Shown here one piece after another: positions 24,473 to 32,683 of a stretch of 43,793 nt of DNA. The stretch comes from an uncultured Oscillibacter sp. (GTDB lineage Bacteria > Bacillota > Clostridia > Oscillospirales > Oscillospiraceae), in contig CAJTZL010000020.1 in NCBI GenBank assembly GCA_910583695.1, positions 1 through 43,793 on the forward strand. The letters run 5' to 3'. How positions within the stretch are numbered: the first letter of the stretch is position 1; every line of letters starts with the position of its first letter. The notes under the pieces were generated by a model. That model ran no database searches. It worked only from the letters and a program-made list of their open reading frames with translations, and was not told the origin of the DNA. Both the position numbers and the translations under genes were made by a program.

Positions 24473-25501
24473 ATGAGAACCGTCAAGATCGGCTTCATCG
24501 GCTGCGGCCGCATGGGCAAGCTCCACATGGCAAACCTCATCAGCTCCGTCCCCGGCGCGGAGGTCGTCGCCGTGTCCGACCCCTATATCGACACCAACGG
24601 GGGCCGGGAGTGGTGCCAGCAGCATGGCATCCCCAACATCTCCGACAGCTATGAAAATGTGCTGAACGATCCCCAGGTGGAGGCGGTCTTTGTCTGCTCC
24701 TCCACCGACGCCCACTGCCCCATGTCCTTGGCGGCGGTGAAGGCGGGCAAGCACACCTTCTGTGAAAAGCCCATTACCTACGACGTGCCCCAGATTCTGG
24801 AGCTCCAGAAGGCCATTGAGGAGGCCGGAGTGAAGTTCATGGTGGGATTCAACCGCCGCTTTGACCACAACCACAAGGCCGTGGCCCAGGCGGTGAAACG
24901 GGGCGACATTGGCGATCCCCATATCGTCACCGTCTCCTCCCGGGACCCGGAGCCCCCCACCATGGAATATGTGGCGGTTTCCGGCGGCCTGTTCTATGAC
25001 ATGATGATCCACGACTTTGATATGGTGCGCTACGTTACCGGGGCCGAGGCCCTGGAGATTTCCGCCGTGGGCTCCTGCCTGGTGAACCCCAAGCTCCAGG
25101 AGGAATCCGGCGTCCCCGATGTGGACACCGCCGTAGTCACCATGAAAATGGACAACGGATGCATCGCGGTGATCAACAACTCCCGGCAGGCGGTCTACGG
25201 CTATGATCAGCGGGTGGAGGTCTTCGGCTCCAAGGGCATGGTCTCCGACGGAAACGACCTCCACAGTACCACCGCCATCATGACGGTGGACGGCTGCCGG
25301 ACGGAAAAGCCCCTCTGGTTCTTCCTGGAACGGTACACCCAGGCCTTCATTGACGAGGCAGCCAGCTTTGTGGACGCCATCGCCAACGACAAGCCGGTGG
25401 AATCCGGCGTGGTGGACGGCCTGATCCCCGTGCTGATGGCCAAGGCCGCTACGGAGTCCTGCCGGGCCGGCGGCAAGTTTGTCAAGGTGGAGCGTCCGTA
25501 A
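24473..25501 (+). CDS. Gfo/Idh/MocA-family oxidoreductase (inositol-2-dehydrogenase-like)
   Basis: This is a 342-residue NAD(P)-dependent sugar or cyclitol dehydrogenase. The Rossmann motif is GFIGCGRMGKLH (8-18), the signature EKP is at 98-100, and GGLFYDMMIHDFDMVRY carries the catalytic Asp/His pair. The overall pattern is closest to inositol 2-dehydrogenase (IolG), but no iol gene is nearby and the true substrate cannot be set. Start: ATG 24473 is 10 bases from AAGGAG (24457-24462), while ATG 24464 is too close. It is monocistronic, with promoter and terminator of its own. Confidence 0.9.
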   Translation: MRTVKIGFIGCGRMGKLHMANLISSVPGAEVVAVSDPYIDTNGGREWCQQHGIPNISDSYENVLNDPQVEAVFVCSSTDAHCPMSLAAVKAGKHTFCEKPITYDVPQILELQKAIEEAGVKFMVGFNRRFDHNHKAVAQAVKRGDIGDPHIVTVSSRDPEPPTMEYVAVSGGLFYDMMIHDFDMVRYVTGAEALEISAVGSCLVNPKLQEESGVPDVDTAVVTMKMDNGCIAVINNSRQAVYGYDQRVEVFGSKGMVSDGNDLHSTTAIMTVDGCRTEKPLWFFLERYTQAFIDEAASFVDAIANDKPVESGVVDGLIPVLMAKAATESCRAGGKFVKVERP

Positions 25502-25541
25502 CCAATCGAAAAACTCCGCCGTTTTGCAGTTACATAAAAAG

Positions 25542-25577
25542 GCGGAGGGAAGCGATTTCGCTTCCCTCCGCTTTTTT
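25542..25577. terminator. Strong bidirectional terminator
   Basis: A 14-bp stem (25542-25555 with 25558-25571) has a very short loop and six T (25572-25577) on plus. On minus the stem is followed by CTTTTTAT. It serves both the dehydrogenase gene and the convergent 59-residue gene. Confidence 0.92.
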
Positions 25578-25596
25578 CGCTGTTCGAAACGGGTGC

Positions 25597-25776
25597 TCAG
25601 GCGTGGCGATAGGCCTTGCGGCAGAACATGCCGCCCTCCGTGCTCCGGTTCTTCCGGGCCTCCTGCTTGCGCAGGTGGTCGAAGCTGTCCTCGACCCCGG
25701 CCTTATTCATATTGGAAGTGAGCATCAGGCTGCCATAGCAAAGGGCGCCGGCTCCATCAAACATCTTCTGAAACAT
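25597..25776 (-). CDS. Small hypothetical protein, 59 residues
   Basis: This is a short gene with complete expression signals: ATG 25776, AGGAGG at 25785-25790 (8-nt spacing), a sigma-A promoter at 25872-25900 and a terminator after it. The product begins MFQKMFDGAGALCYGS and has a mildly hydrophobic N-terminal third (about 8-22). The second half is charged (about 27-48) and contains EDSFDHLRKQEARKNRS; the end is basic, MFCRKAYRHA, with Cys at 13 and 52. I recognise no family. It is likely cytoplasmic or membrane-associated. Overlapping longer frames lack a ribosome binding site. Confidence 0.68.
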   Translation of the reverse strand: MFQKMFDGAGALCYGSLMLTSNMNKAGVEDSFDHLRKQEARKNRSTEGGMFCRKAYRHA

Positions 25777-25871
25777 GGTAATAACCTCCTGTTTACCGGG
25801 AGGACTGCGCCTCCCTCATCTTCGTTGCTGGTCGGTTCTCTCCGGTTCCGTGCTCCCCGGAGATTGGCCTT

Positions 25872-25900
25872 AGTATAGCCCCTCTTCCGGTTCTTGGCAA
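25872..25900 (-). promoter_or_regulatory. Sigma-A promoter of the 59-residue gene
   Basis: On the minus strand TTGCCA (25895-25900), 17-bp spacer, TATACT (25872-25877). The leader is about 90 nt and contains a GGGAGG/CCTCCC hairpin (25798-25815) shortly before the ribosome binding site. Confidence 0.8.
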
Positions 25901-26361
25901 GAATCAAACTGGGTAAAGTTTCCGAAAGTGCGGCTTGCCTTTTGTTTATATAGCACAAAAAATACCGCGATTTTCCGTTATTATAACGAAAGCCGTTGCT
26001 CAAACGAGACGCATTCCTCCAAACCCGCGGAAACGGGAATCTATTTAACATTTCCACTGTTTTGGAAACTGGAAGAGCCAACATTCCCTTCGGTTTCTCT
26101 CTCCCAGCTGCACCTGGAAAAAATATGCAAACTGCATCAAAAACCGACATTTTGCGGTGCAAATTTTGAAGCGTTCGTCGTGATTATATACAAATTTTAG
26201 CTGCTTTTTTTGCCATCCGATGTTTGGAACCAACATATATTCCGTTCTTCCAAACATTTCTCCATCACATTTTCCCGGTTCTTCTGTTAAAATCAGATAT
26301 AGAAAGACGGAGGGCCCCGCCGCTTCACAAAGTATGCACGAGAATGAAGGAGGAACCCACA
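25901..26361. promoter_or_regulatory. AT-rich control region upstream of the alpha-galactoside operon
   Basis: About 460 bases, much more AT-rich than the genes around, without a credible ORF. It holds a perfect palindrome CGTTAT-T-ATAACG (25976-25988), a dyad TGTTTGGAA-N18-TTCCAAACA (26221-26229 and 26248-26256), and a related half-word GTTTTGGAA (26059-26067). A -10-like TAAAAT lies at 26288-26293 with no good -35, so the transporter gene is probably activator-dependent. The AraC regulator at 30191-31111 is the likely activator. Confidence 0.5.
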
Positions 26362-27807
26362 ATGACAACCCCGGACACCCAGACCAGACGGCTTCCTGCC
26401 AGCCAGAAATACGCCTTCGGCATCGGCGCCATCGGCAAAGACGCCATCTGCAACCTCGTCGGCGCTTTCCTGATGCTGTACATGACGGACACCCTGGGCC
26501 TGAGCGCGGCCTTTGCCGGCGTGCTCCTCGGCGCCGCCCGGATCTGGGACGCCATCAATGACCCCATGATGGGCATGATTGTGGACAATACCCACACCCG
26601 GTACGGCAAATTCCGTATCTGGCTCATCATCGGCACTTTGATCAACTCCGTGTTCTTTATCCTGCTGTTCACCACCTGCGGCATCACCGACAAGGGAACC
26701 CTGATGGTCTATGTGTCGGTCATGTACATCCTCTACGGCATGACCTACACCATCATGGACGTGCCCTACTGGTCCTGGCTGCCCAACCTTTCCAGCGACC
26801 CCCGGGAGCGGGAGTCCATCTCCGTCATCCCCCGTATCTTCGCCTCCATCGGCGGCTTCCTGGTGTGCACCTTCGGCCTGAACCTCATCAACTACTTCAA
26901 TGAGATGGCCGGAGACCAGACCGTTATGCAGACCCAGGACAACGGACAGGTGCTGAACATCTCCGTCACCGGCTTCACCTATGCCGCCGTGGCCATCGTG
27001 GTGCTGTTCATCGTCTGTATCGGCATCACCTGCGCCGTAGTCAAGGAAAAGCCCACCATCGGAGCGGGCAAGGCGGAAAAGACCAGCCTCAAGGAAGCCT
27101 TTGCCATCATCATCAAGAACGACCAGCTGGTGGCCTTCATCGGTCTGCTGCTGACCTTCAACCTCTGCACACAGATTCTGAAGGCCTTCGCCGTCTACTA
27201 TTTCAAGGAAGCCTGCGGCAACGCCTATCTGTATTCCATCTTCGGCTACGCCATCATCGCCGAAATGGTGGGCCTCTTCCTCTTCCCCAAGATTGCCAGG
27301 AACATGGAGCGTGAGAAGGTTTACCTTCTGGCCTGCGCTCTGCCCGTTGTGGGTCTGGTGCTGCTGTTCGCCCTGGGCTACGCGGCTCCCTCCAGCACTG
27401 CCGGCGTCATCGCCTCCTGCGCCTTCATCTTCTTCGGCTCCGGCCTCTCCCTGGGCACCACCACCTGCTGCATCGCAGACGTCATTGACTACGGCGAACT
27501 GAAATTCGGCAAGCGGAACGAGTCCGTCACCTGCTCCGCCCAGACCTTCCTGATGAAGGCCGCCTCCGCCGTGGCCGCCACCCTCACCGGCGTGGGCCTG
27601 GATGTCATCGGCTACAATCCCGAGGCCTCCGGCGCGCAGTCCGCCGGCACCATCATGGGCATCCGCTTCCTGATGTTCGCTGTGCCCATCGCTCTGGCCA
27701 TCCTCAGCTTCCTGATCTACAAGACCCAGTACAAGCTGAAGGGCGCGCGTCTGGACCAGCTGACGAAGGACGTCAACGCCCTCCATGCCAAGCAGGGGCG
27801 GAAGTAA
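26362..27807 (+). CDS. GPH-family glycoside:cation symporter
   Basis: This is a 481-residue MFS-type transporter with 12 helices, of the glycoside-pentoside-hexuronide family (MelB, XynB, UidB). N-terminal YAFGIGAIGKDAICN, the helix-2 loop DAINDPMMGMIVDNTHTRYGKFRIW (in overlapping parts) and MDVPYWSWLPNLSSDPRERE are family hallmarks. MelB's cation-site Asp residues have counterparts in the ARIWDAINDP segment. The start ATG 26362 has AGGAGG (26348-26353). It precedes the alpha-galactosidase by 30 bases, so it should import alpha-galactosides such as melibiose or raffinose-type sugars. Confidence 0.92.
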   Translation: MTTPDTQTRRLPASQKYAFGIGAIGKDAICNLVGAFLMLYMTDTLGLSAAFAGVLLGAARIWDAINDPMMGMIVDNTHTRYGKFRIWLIIGTLINSVFFILLFTTCGITDKGTLMVYVSVMYILYGMTYTIMDVPYWSWLPNLSSDPRERESISVIPRIFASIGGFLVCTFGLNLINYFNEMAGDQTVMQTQDNGQVLNISVTGFTYAAVAIVVLFIVCIGITCAVVKEKPTIGAGKAEKTSLKEAFAIIIKNDQLVAFIGLLLTFNLCTQILKAFAVYYFKEACGNAYLYSIFGYAIIAEMVGLFLFPKIARNMEREKVYLLACALPVVGLVLLFALGYAAPSSTAGVIASCAFIFFGSGLSLGTTTCCIADVIDYGELKFGKRNESVTCSAQTFLMKAASAVAATLTGVGLDVIGYNPEASGAQSAGTIMGIRFLMFAVPIALAILSFLIYKTQYKLKGARLDQLTKDVNALHAKQGRK

Positions 27808-27837
27808 GCCCCACACTATACAAGGAGGCGATTTCCC

Positions 27838-30054
27838 ATGAGCGTCATGTATCACGAGAGCACGAAAACCTTCCACCTGAACAACGGCCGGATCAGTTAC
27901 ATTATGAAGGTGCTCCCCAACGGGGCCCTGGGGCAGCTGTACTGCGGCAAGGCCATCCGGGACCGGGAGAGCTTCGACCACCTGCTGGAGATGAAGCACC
28001 GGCCCATGAGTTCCTGGGTCTTCGAGGGAAACAAGCTCTTCTCCCTGGAGCACACCAAGCAGGAGTACCCCTCTTACGGCTCCACCGACTACCGCCATCC
28101 CGCCGTGCAGATCCTCCAGCCCGACGGCAGCCGGATCACGGACTTCGTGGTTCAGTCCCACAGCGTGGCCCCCGGCAAGCCCTCCCTGGAGGGCCTGCCC
28201 GCCACCTACTGCGAGTCCGACAGCGAGGCTGAAACCCTCACCGTCCACCTGCGGGACGAGCTGCTGGGGGTTTCCCTGGACCTGAATTACACCCTCTTTG
28301 CGGACCGGCCGGTTCTGGCCCGCTCTGCCCGGCTGGTGAACGAGGGCGGCCTGGACCTCCACCTTACCCACGCCATGAGCCTCTGCCTGGACCTGCCGGA
28401 CAGCGACTATGAGTTCGTCCAGTTCTCCGGGGCCTGGTCCCGGGAGCGCTGGATAAAGGTCCGGAAGCTGGAACAGGGCATCCAGTCCGTGGAATCCGCC
28501 CGGGGCAACTCCTCTCACAACCACAACCCCTTTGTCATGCTCCGCCGCCCCGGCGCGGACGAGAGCCAGGGCGAGGTCATCGGCCTCTCGCTCATCTACT
28601 CCGGCAACTTCCTGGCCCAGGCGGAAGTGGATGCCTGGGACACCACCCGGGTTATGCTGGGCATCAATCCCTTCGGCTTCGACTGGAAGCTGGCCCCCGG
28701 CGAGTCCTTCCAAACGCCCGAGGCGGTGATGGTTTACTCCTGCGAGGGCATGAACGCCATGAGCCGGGCCTTCCACCAGCTCTACCGCAGCCGTCTGGCC
28801 CGGGGCCGGTGGCGGGATAAGCCCCGGCCCATTCTCATCAATAACTGGGAGGCCACCTACTTCGACTTCACCGAGGATAAGCTGGTGACGATCGCCGAGG
28901 CCGCCCACAAGGACGGCGTGGAGCTCTTCGTCCTGGACGACGGCTGGTTCGGCGCCCGGTGCAACGATTTCGCGGGCCTGGGGGACTGGACCCCCAACAA
29001 GGACCGCCTCCCCGGAGGCATCGCCAGTCTGGCCCGGCGGATCAACGACCTGGGCATGCAGTTCGGCCTCTGGTTTGAGCCGGAGATGGTCAACAAGGAC
29101 TCCGACCTCTACCGGGCCCACCCGGACTGGATCATCCACGTCCCGGGCCGCCGGGACTCCCACGGCCGGAACCAGTACGTGCTGGACTTCTCCCGGCCGG
29201 AGGTGGTGGACTGCATCTATGAGCAGATGGCCAAGCTCCTCCGGGAGGCGGAGATCTCCTATATCAAGTGGGACATGAACCGCAGCATCTCGGAGCCCTT
29301 CTCCGAGGCCCTGCCGGCGGACCGGCAGGGGGAGCTGTTCCACCGCTACATCCTGGGCGTCTACCGCCTCTATGAGCGGTTGACCACCGAGTTCCCCCAC
29401 GTCCTCTTTGAGTCCTGCTCCTCCGGCGGCGGGCGGTTCGACCCCGGCATGCTGTACTACGCTCCCCAGTGCTGGGCCTCCGACGACTCCGACGCCGTGG
29501 AGCGGCTGAAAATCCAGTACAGCACCTCCTACTGCTATCCCATCAGCTCCATCGGGGCCCATGTGTCGGCGGTGCCCAACCATCAGGTGAAGCGCATCAC
29601 CCCCCTGGCCACCCGGGCCAACGTGGCCCACTTCGGCACCTTCGGCTATGAGCTGGACCTGAACAAGCTGACGGAGGAGGAGCGAGAGCAGGTCCGGCAG
29701 CAGATCGCCTTCATGAAGGAGTACCGGGCGGTTCTCCAGTTCGGCGACTTCTACCGCCTCCGCTCTCCCTACGAGGGGAACTTCACCGCCTGGATGGCGG
29801 TGAGCCCCGACCGGAAGACGGCGCTGGTGGGCTGGTACCGCCTTCTCAGTGAGGTCAACGGCCCCTTCCGCCGGGTGAAGCTCCAGGGTTTGGACCCGGA
29901 GCTGTGCTACCGGGTGGACGGCGGCGAAGCGCATTACGGCGACGAGCTGATGAACCTGGGCCTTTTGACCACCGACAGCGGCTCCGGCGAGTGCCTGCCC
30001 GGCGACCGGCCCATCTGCGACTTTGATTCTCACATCTTCGTGCTGAAAGCGTGA
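27838..30054 (+). CDS. GH36 alpha-galactosidase
   Basis: This is a cytoplasmic 738-residue enzyme (no signal peptide) hydrolysing terminal alpha-1,6-galactose from melibiose, raffinose and stachyose. GH36 layout: N-terminal beta-sandwich (to about 330), TIM barrel (about 330-650) and C-terminal beta domain. The catalytic nucleophile is D479 in YIKWDMNR, and the acid/base lies in CWASDDSDAVERLK (D549/D550). SCSSGGGRFDPGML and LFVLDDGWFG are further family marks. Length is typical. The start ATG 27838 follows AAGGAGG at 27822-27828. It forms an operon with the upstream symporter. Confidence 0.95.
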   Translation: MSVMYHESTKTFHLNNGRISYIMKVLPNGALGQLYCGKAIRDRESFDHLLEMKHRPMSSWVFEGNKLFSLEHTKQEYPSYGSTDYRHPAVQILQPDGSRITDFVVQSHSVAPGKPSLEGLPATYCESDSEAETLTVHLRDELLGVSLDLNYTLFADRPVLARSARLVNEGGLDLHLTHAMSLCLDLPDSDYEFVQFSGAWSRERWIKVRKLEQGIQSVESARGNSSHNHNPFVMLRRPGADESQGEVIGLSLIYSGNFLAQAEVDAWDTTRVMLGINPFGFDWKLAPGESFQTPEAVMVYSCEGMNAMSRAFHQLYRSRLARGRWRDKPRPILINNWEATYFDFTEDKLVTIAEAAHKDGVELFVLDDGWFGARCNDFAGLGDWTPNKDRLPGGIASLARRINDLGMQFGLWFEPEMVNKDSDLYRAHPDWIIHVPGRRDSHGRNQYVLDFSRPEVVDCIYEQMAKLLREAEISYIKWDMNRSISEPFSEALPADRQGELFHRYILGVYRLYERLTTEFPHVLFESCSSGGGRFDPGMLYYAPQCWASDDSDAVERLKIQYSTSYCYPISSIGAHVSAVPNHQVKRITPLATRANVAHFGTFGYELDLNKLTEEEREQVRQQIAFMKEYRAVLQFGDFYRLRSPYEGNFTAWMAVSPDRKTALVGWYRLLSEVNGPFRRVKLQGLDPELCYRVDGGEAHYGDELMNLGLLTTDSGSGECLPGDRPICDFDSHIFVLKA

Positions 30055-30101
30055 AAACCGGCGGGCCCCTTTCCGCGGGTTCGCTCTCCCTTCCCCTATA
30101 G

Positions 30102-30138
30102 ACAGGACCGGGCCGCTCCATGGGCGGCCCGGTCCTGT
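30102..30138. terminator. Hairpin between alpha-galactosidase and AraC genes
   Basis: A perfect 15-bp GC-rich stem (30102-30116 with 30124-30138) has a 7-nt loop. It sits between convergent genes and probably terminates both, but neither strand shows a U-run. Confidence 0.6.
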
Positions 30139-30190
30139 TCCGGCTGTCAGCCAATATGATTACGCCGGTCGGTGCAGTTCAAAAAGGCTC

Positions 30191-31111
30191 TCATGCTTCC
30201 AAGGGTGCGGAGGTCTCCTCCCGCCCGTCCTCGGGCGTCTCCGCCAGATGCTCCAGGCTGCGCAAGGCCCGTTCCCGGTCCCACTTCCGGTACTTCACCG
30301 GCGTGATGCCGAACTGCTGCTTGAAGGCCTTGGAGAACACCTGGGGGTCCTGGTAGCCGCAGCTCATGGCAATGTTGGCAACGGAGGCATCCGTCAGCGT
30401 CAGCTGCTCCTTGGCCCGGGTCAGGCGGAACTGGGTCAGGCACTCCTGAGGGGAGACCCCCAGCACCCGCCGGAACAGTGTGAAGAGATAGCTCCGGTTC
30501 AGCGCCACGTAGCCCGCGATGTCCGAGACGGTGATGCCGTTGGCGTAGTTGTTCCGGATGTATTCCATGGCTTGGTGAATGTACAGGTTTTCCCGCTCCC
30601 GCTTGGTGAGGCGGCGCTCCGACTCCCGGGAAATCCCCCTGGCAAGACAGGCGAAAAACCGGCACAGCAGGGACTGGAGCATAAAGTCCGCCTCCGTGTC
30701 GGACTTGTTGTAGGTCAGCATGGACTCCACCAGCTTCAAAAGCTCCCCGTCGTCCTCACAGCGAAAGGTCAGTTGGCCGTCTCCCAGGCCCAGGCTCCGC
30801 AGGCAGCTTTCGCACTTGGCCCCGTCGAAGCCAATCCAGAGGTAGGTCCAGGGGTCCTCTGCGGCGGACTGATAGAAGGTCTGCTTGTTGGGTTCAATCA
30901 GGAAGCCCTCCCCCTTGTGGAGGGAGAACTCCTGGTCCTCCGCCCGGTAGACGCCGCTGCCGTCCAAAATATAATGGAGCAGATAATTGGGCCGGACCGC
31001 CGGTCCATAGCTGTGCAGCGGCTCACACCGGGCATGGCCGCAGTAGCAGAGGTAGAAATCGGAAAACTTTTGATACTGCTTTTGCAGATGCAGGACATAG
31101 CTTTCTTCCAT
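30191..31111 (-). CDS. AraC-family transcriptional regulator
   Basis: This is a 306-residue regulator. The N-terminal cupin-like sugar-sensing domain covers about 20-130 (LHYILDGSGVYR, EGFLIEPNKQTFYQ), and the C-terminal pair of helix-turn-helix motifs covers about 195-290, with ISDIAGYVALNRSYLFTLFRRVLGVSP-type features (written in part) and the signature IAMSCGYQDPQVFSKAFKQQFG. The start ATG 31111 has AGGAGG at 31120-31125; the upstream extension is a shadow over the NifX-like gene. Convergent to the alpha-galactoside operon, it resembles MsmR/RafR activators and probably binds the dyads at 26059-26256. Confidence 0.93.
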   Translation of the reverse strand: MEESYVLHLQKQYQKFSDFYLCYCGHARCEPLHSYGPAVRPNYLLHYILDGSGVYRAEDQEFSLHKGEGFLIEPNKQTFYQSAAEDPWTYLWIGFDGAKCESCLRSLGLGDGQLTFRCEDDGELLKLVESMLTYNKSDTEADFMLQSLLCRFFACLARGISRESERRLTKRERENLYIHQAMEYIRNNYANGITVSDIAGYVALNRSYLFTLFRRVLGVSPQECLTQFRLTRAKEQLTLTDASVANIAMSCGYQDPQVFSKAFKQQFGITPVKYRKWDRERALRSLEHLAETPEDGREETSAPLEA

Positions 31112-31145
31112 GGCCCTCGCCTCCTGTTCCGAACCTGGGCGGCGT

Positions 31146-31547
31146 TTATCCGCCGCAGTGACCGCCGCAGCCCTGCTTGTGCTCCCCGCAGGCGCCGTGC
31201 TCTCCGTGGTGGTCATGGTGCTCACACCGGACATCGGCGCGGTAGTCCAGCGTTCCCGCCAGAAGGGCCTGAACGGCTTCGTCCGCCCCGCCGGCGGCGC
31301 CGCCATAGAGCCGGATTCCCGCCTGGGCCAGCGCCTGCTGGGCTCCCGCGCCGATGCCGCCGCAGATCAGCGTATCCACTCCCAGGCCGGACAAAAAGCC
31401 CGCCAGCGCGCCGTGGCCGTTTCCGGCAGGGTCGGCGGTCCGCTCTCCGGTAATCTGCCCGTCCTCCACGTCGTAGAGCTTGAATTGGCCGGTATGGCCG
31501 AAATGCTGGAATATCAGCCCGTTTTCATAGGGCACCGCAATTCTCAT
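31146..31547 (-). CDS. NifX/NifB-type iron-molybdenum cofactor-binding-like protein with His-rich tail
   Basis: This is a 133-residue protein of the dinitrogenase iron-molybdenum cofactor-binding fold. It begins MRIAVPYENGLIFQHFGHTGQFKLYDV (in part) and contains DTLICGGIGAGAQQALAQAGI, both typical. The C-terminal 26 residues are rich in His and Cys (CEHHDHHGEHGACGEHK, GCGGHC), a probable metal-binding tail. No nitrogenase genes are present; such proteins in clostridia are stand-alone and of uncertain role, often near redox regulators. The start ATG 31547 has AAAGGAG; the GTG at 31556 overlaps that site. The HxlR gene is upstream in the same direction. Confidence 0.88.
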   Translation of the reverse strand: MRIAVPYENGLIFQHFGHTGQFKLYDVEDGQITGERTADPAGNGHGALAGFLSGLGVDTLICGGIGAGAQQALAQAGIRLYGGAAGGADEAVQALLAGTLDYRADVRCEHHDHHGEHGACGEHKQGCGGHCGG

Positions 31548-31634
31548 AATATGCACTCCTTTTCGTCTTGCTGCCCCGGCGTCCGCCGGGGTGCTTTTTT
31601 CCGCCTCTTTTGAAGGGTTTCCTGAAAGCCGGCT

Positions 31635-32021
31635 CTAGGCAGGCGGCTTGTAGTCGCACCTCCGGCAATGCGCCGGAACACCGCCATACTCCTCCCGGCG
31701 GCAGAGCCCCGCCCACCGACAGATGCTTTGCAGAATCGGCACCACAGACCGCCCACGCTCCGTCAGGCAGTACTCCACCCGGGGCGGAATCTCATCGTAG
31801 GACCTCCGGTCCACGAGTCCGGCGGCCAGCAGTTCCTTCAGCGCCGCCGCCAGCACCGCGTCCGTGATGTCTCCCATCTCCCGGCGCAGCCCGCTGTAGC
31901 GCAGGACCTTCTTTTCCGCCAGAACGCAGATGATCCGGGATTTCCACTTCCCGCCGAAGATCTCCAGTCCGTACTCCAGCGGACAGCGGATGTCCCTCTC
32001 CAGTTTTCGCTGATATGCCAT
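31635..32021 (-). CDS. HxlR-family winged-helix regulator
   Basis: This is a 128-residue DNA-binding protein. CPLEYGLEIFGGKWKSRIICVLAE (in part) and RYSGLRREMGDITDAVLAAALKELLAAGLV (in part) are the family's winged helix. There is Cys at 13, 98, 107, 118 and 121; the last three cluster in the tail (CRREEY, CRRCDYK) and could bind metal or sense thiol stress. Start ATG 32021, AGGAGG at 32029-32034. It reads away from the flavin-protein gene at 32198 and towards the NifX-like gene, so it probably controls one or both. Confidence 0.93.
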   Translation of the reverse strand: MAYQRKLERDIRCPLEYGLEIFGGKWKSRIICVLAEKKVLRYSGLRREMGDITDAVLAAALKELLAAGLVDRRSYDEIPPRVEYCLTERGRSVVPILQSICRWAGLCRREEYGGVPAHCRRCDYKPPA

Positions 32022-32045
32022 CGCTCCACCTCCTCTGCAGCTCCT

Positions 32046-32074
32046 ATTGTAGAACGAAACCGCCGGATTTGCAA
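32046..32074 (-). promoter_or_regulatory. Sigma-A promoter of the HxlR-NifX unit
   Basis: On the minus strand TTGCAA (32069-32074), 17-bp spacer, TACAAT (32046-32051). Leader under 20 nt. Confidence 0.8.
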
Positions 32075-32117
32075 GTCACTATGAAAATTATAAGCAGCTC
32101 ATAAATTTGCGGATATC

Positions 32118-32146
32118 TTTACAGGCTTGACCGGGGCTCTTACAAT
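32118..32146 (+). promoter_or_regulatory. Sigma-A promoter of the flavin-protein gene
   Basis: TTTACA (32118-32123), 17-bp spacer, TACAAT (32141-32146). A hairpin CGGCGG-AGAC-CCGCCG (32161-32176) lies in the leader shortly before a weak AAGGCGG site. Confidence 0.75.
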
Positions 32147-32197
32147 GGGGCAGCATTCACCGGCGGAGACCCGCCGTAATAAGGCGGACTTTTGTAA

Positions 32198-32589
32198 ATG
32201 AAGCTGAACGAACGTGTGAAGAACCTTCTCAAAGAGCAAATGTGGTATCTGGCCACCTGTGACCGGGCGCCCAACACCGTGCCTGTGGCCTTCAAGGACA
32301 TAACGGAAGACGGGAGGCTGGCCGTGGGGGACGTGTTCCTGGAAACCACCCTGTGCAACATTCAAAAAAACGGCAGTATTGCCGTTTCCGCCAGCAGCGG
32401 CAGAACCCTGGAGGGCTATCAGATCAAGGGAAGCGCCGAGTATGTCACCGAGGGCCCCTGGGGAAGCACTTCAAACGGCAGGTGGAGGCCATGTTCCAGG
32501 GCGCGGCCACCGCCAAGGGCGCCCTGCTCATCACACCGGAGCGGGTCATTGTCACCACCCCCGGCCCGGACAACAAGAAAGAGCTCTGA
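32198..32589 (+). pseudogene. Pyridoxamine 5'-phosphate oxidase-like flavin-binding protein, frameshifted
   Basis: This is a small FMN-binding split-barrel protein of about 130 residues. The first 87 codons read normally (MKLNERVKNLL, MWYLATCDRAPNTVPVAFKD, FLETTLCNI) to EYVTEGP. The reading then continues for about 58 unrelated Arg/Pro/Ser-rich codons to a stop near 32635. In the -1 frame the expected rest of the family follows at once: LGKHFKRQVEAMFQGAAT, KGALLITPERVIVTTPG, stop 32589. The break is at CCCC 32455-32458; one more C would restore a single ORF. It may be a true mutation, an assembly error or a slippage site. The first half alone should not fold into the dimeric barrel. Confidence 0.82.
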
Positions 32590-32604
32590 TCCCACATGCC
32601 GCTG

Positions 32605-32633
32605 TTGCAATCAAAAAAGGAATATGCTACCAT
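32605..32633 (+). promoter_or_regulatory. Promoter of the nucleoside hydrolase-kinase operon
   Basis: TTGCAA (32605-32610), 17-bp spacer, TACCAT (32628-32633). The leader is about 45 nt. Confidence 0.6.
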
Positions 32634-32683
32634 AAGCCCATCAAGGCGCAAATGAAACCGCTTTGGAAGGGAGAGGCATTTCG

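Noticed and set aside
25928..26200. 90-codon plus-strand ORF in the AT-rich region before the transporter gene
   Set aside because: No ribosome binding site, unlikely residue composition, and it overlaps the dyads of a control region; the overlapping minus-strand frame is equally unsupported.
26293..30033. 1246-codon minus-strand ORF across the transporter and alpha-galactosidase genes
   Set aside because: Antisense shadow produced by high GC and codon bias; the plus-strand products show full families and catalytic residues.
31574..31600. Perfect 8-bp GC stem followed by six T on the plus strand between the HxlR and NifX-like genes
   Set aside because: It looks like a rho-independent terminator, but no plus-strand gene lies upstream of it. 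It is most likely incidental or a leader hairpin of the minus-strand NifX-like transcript.
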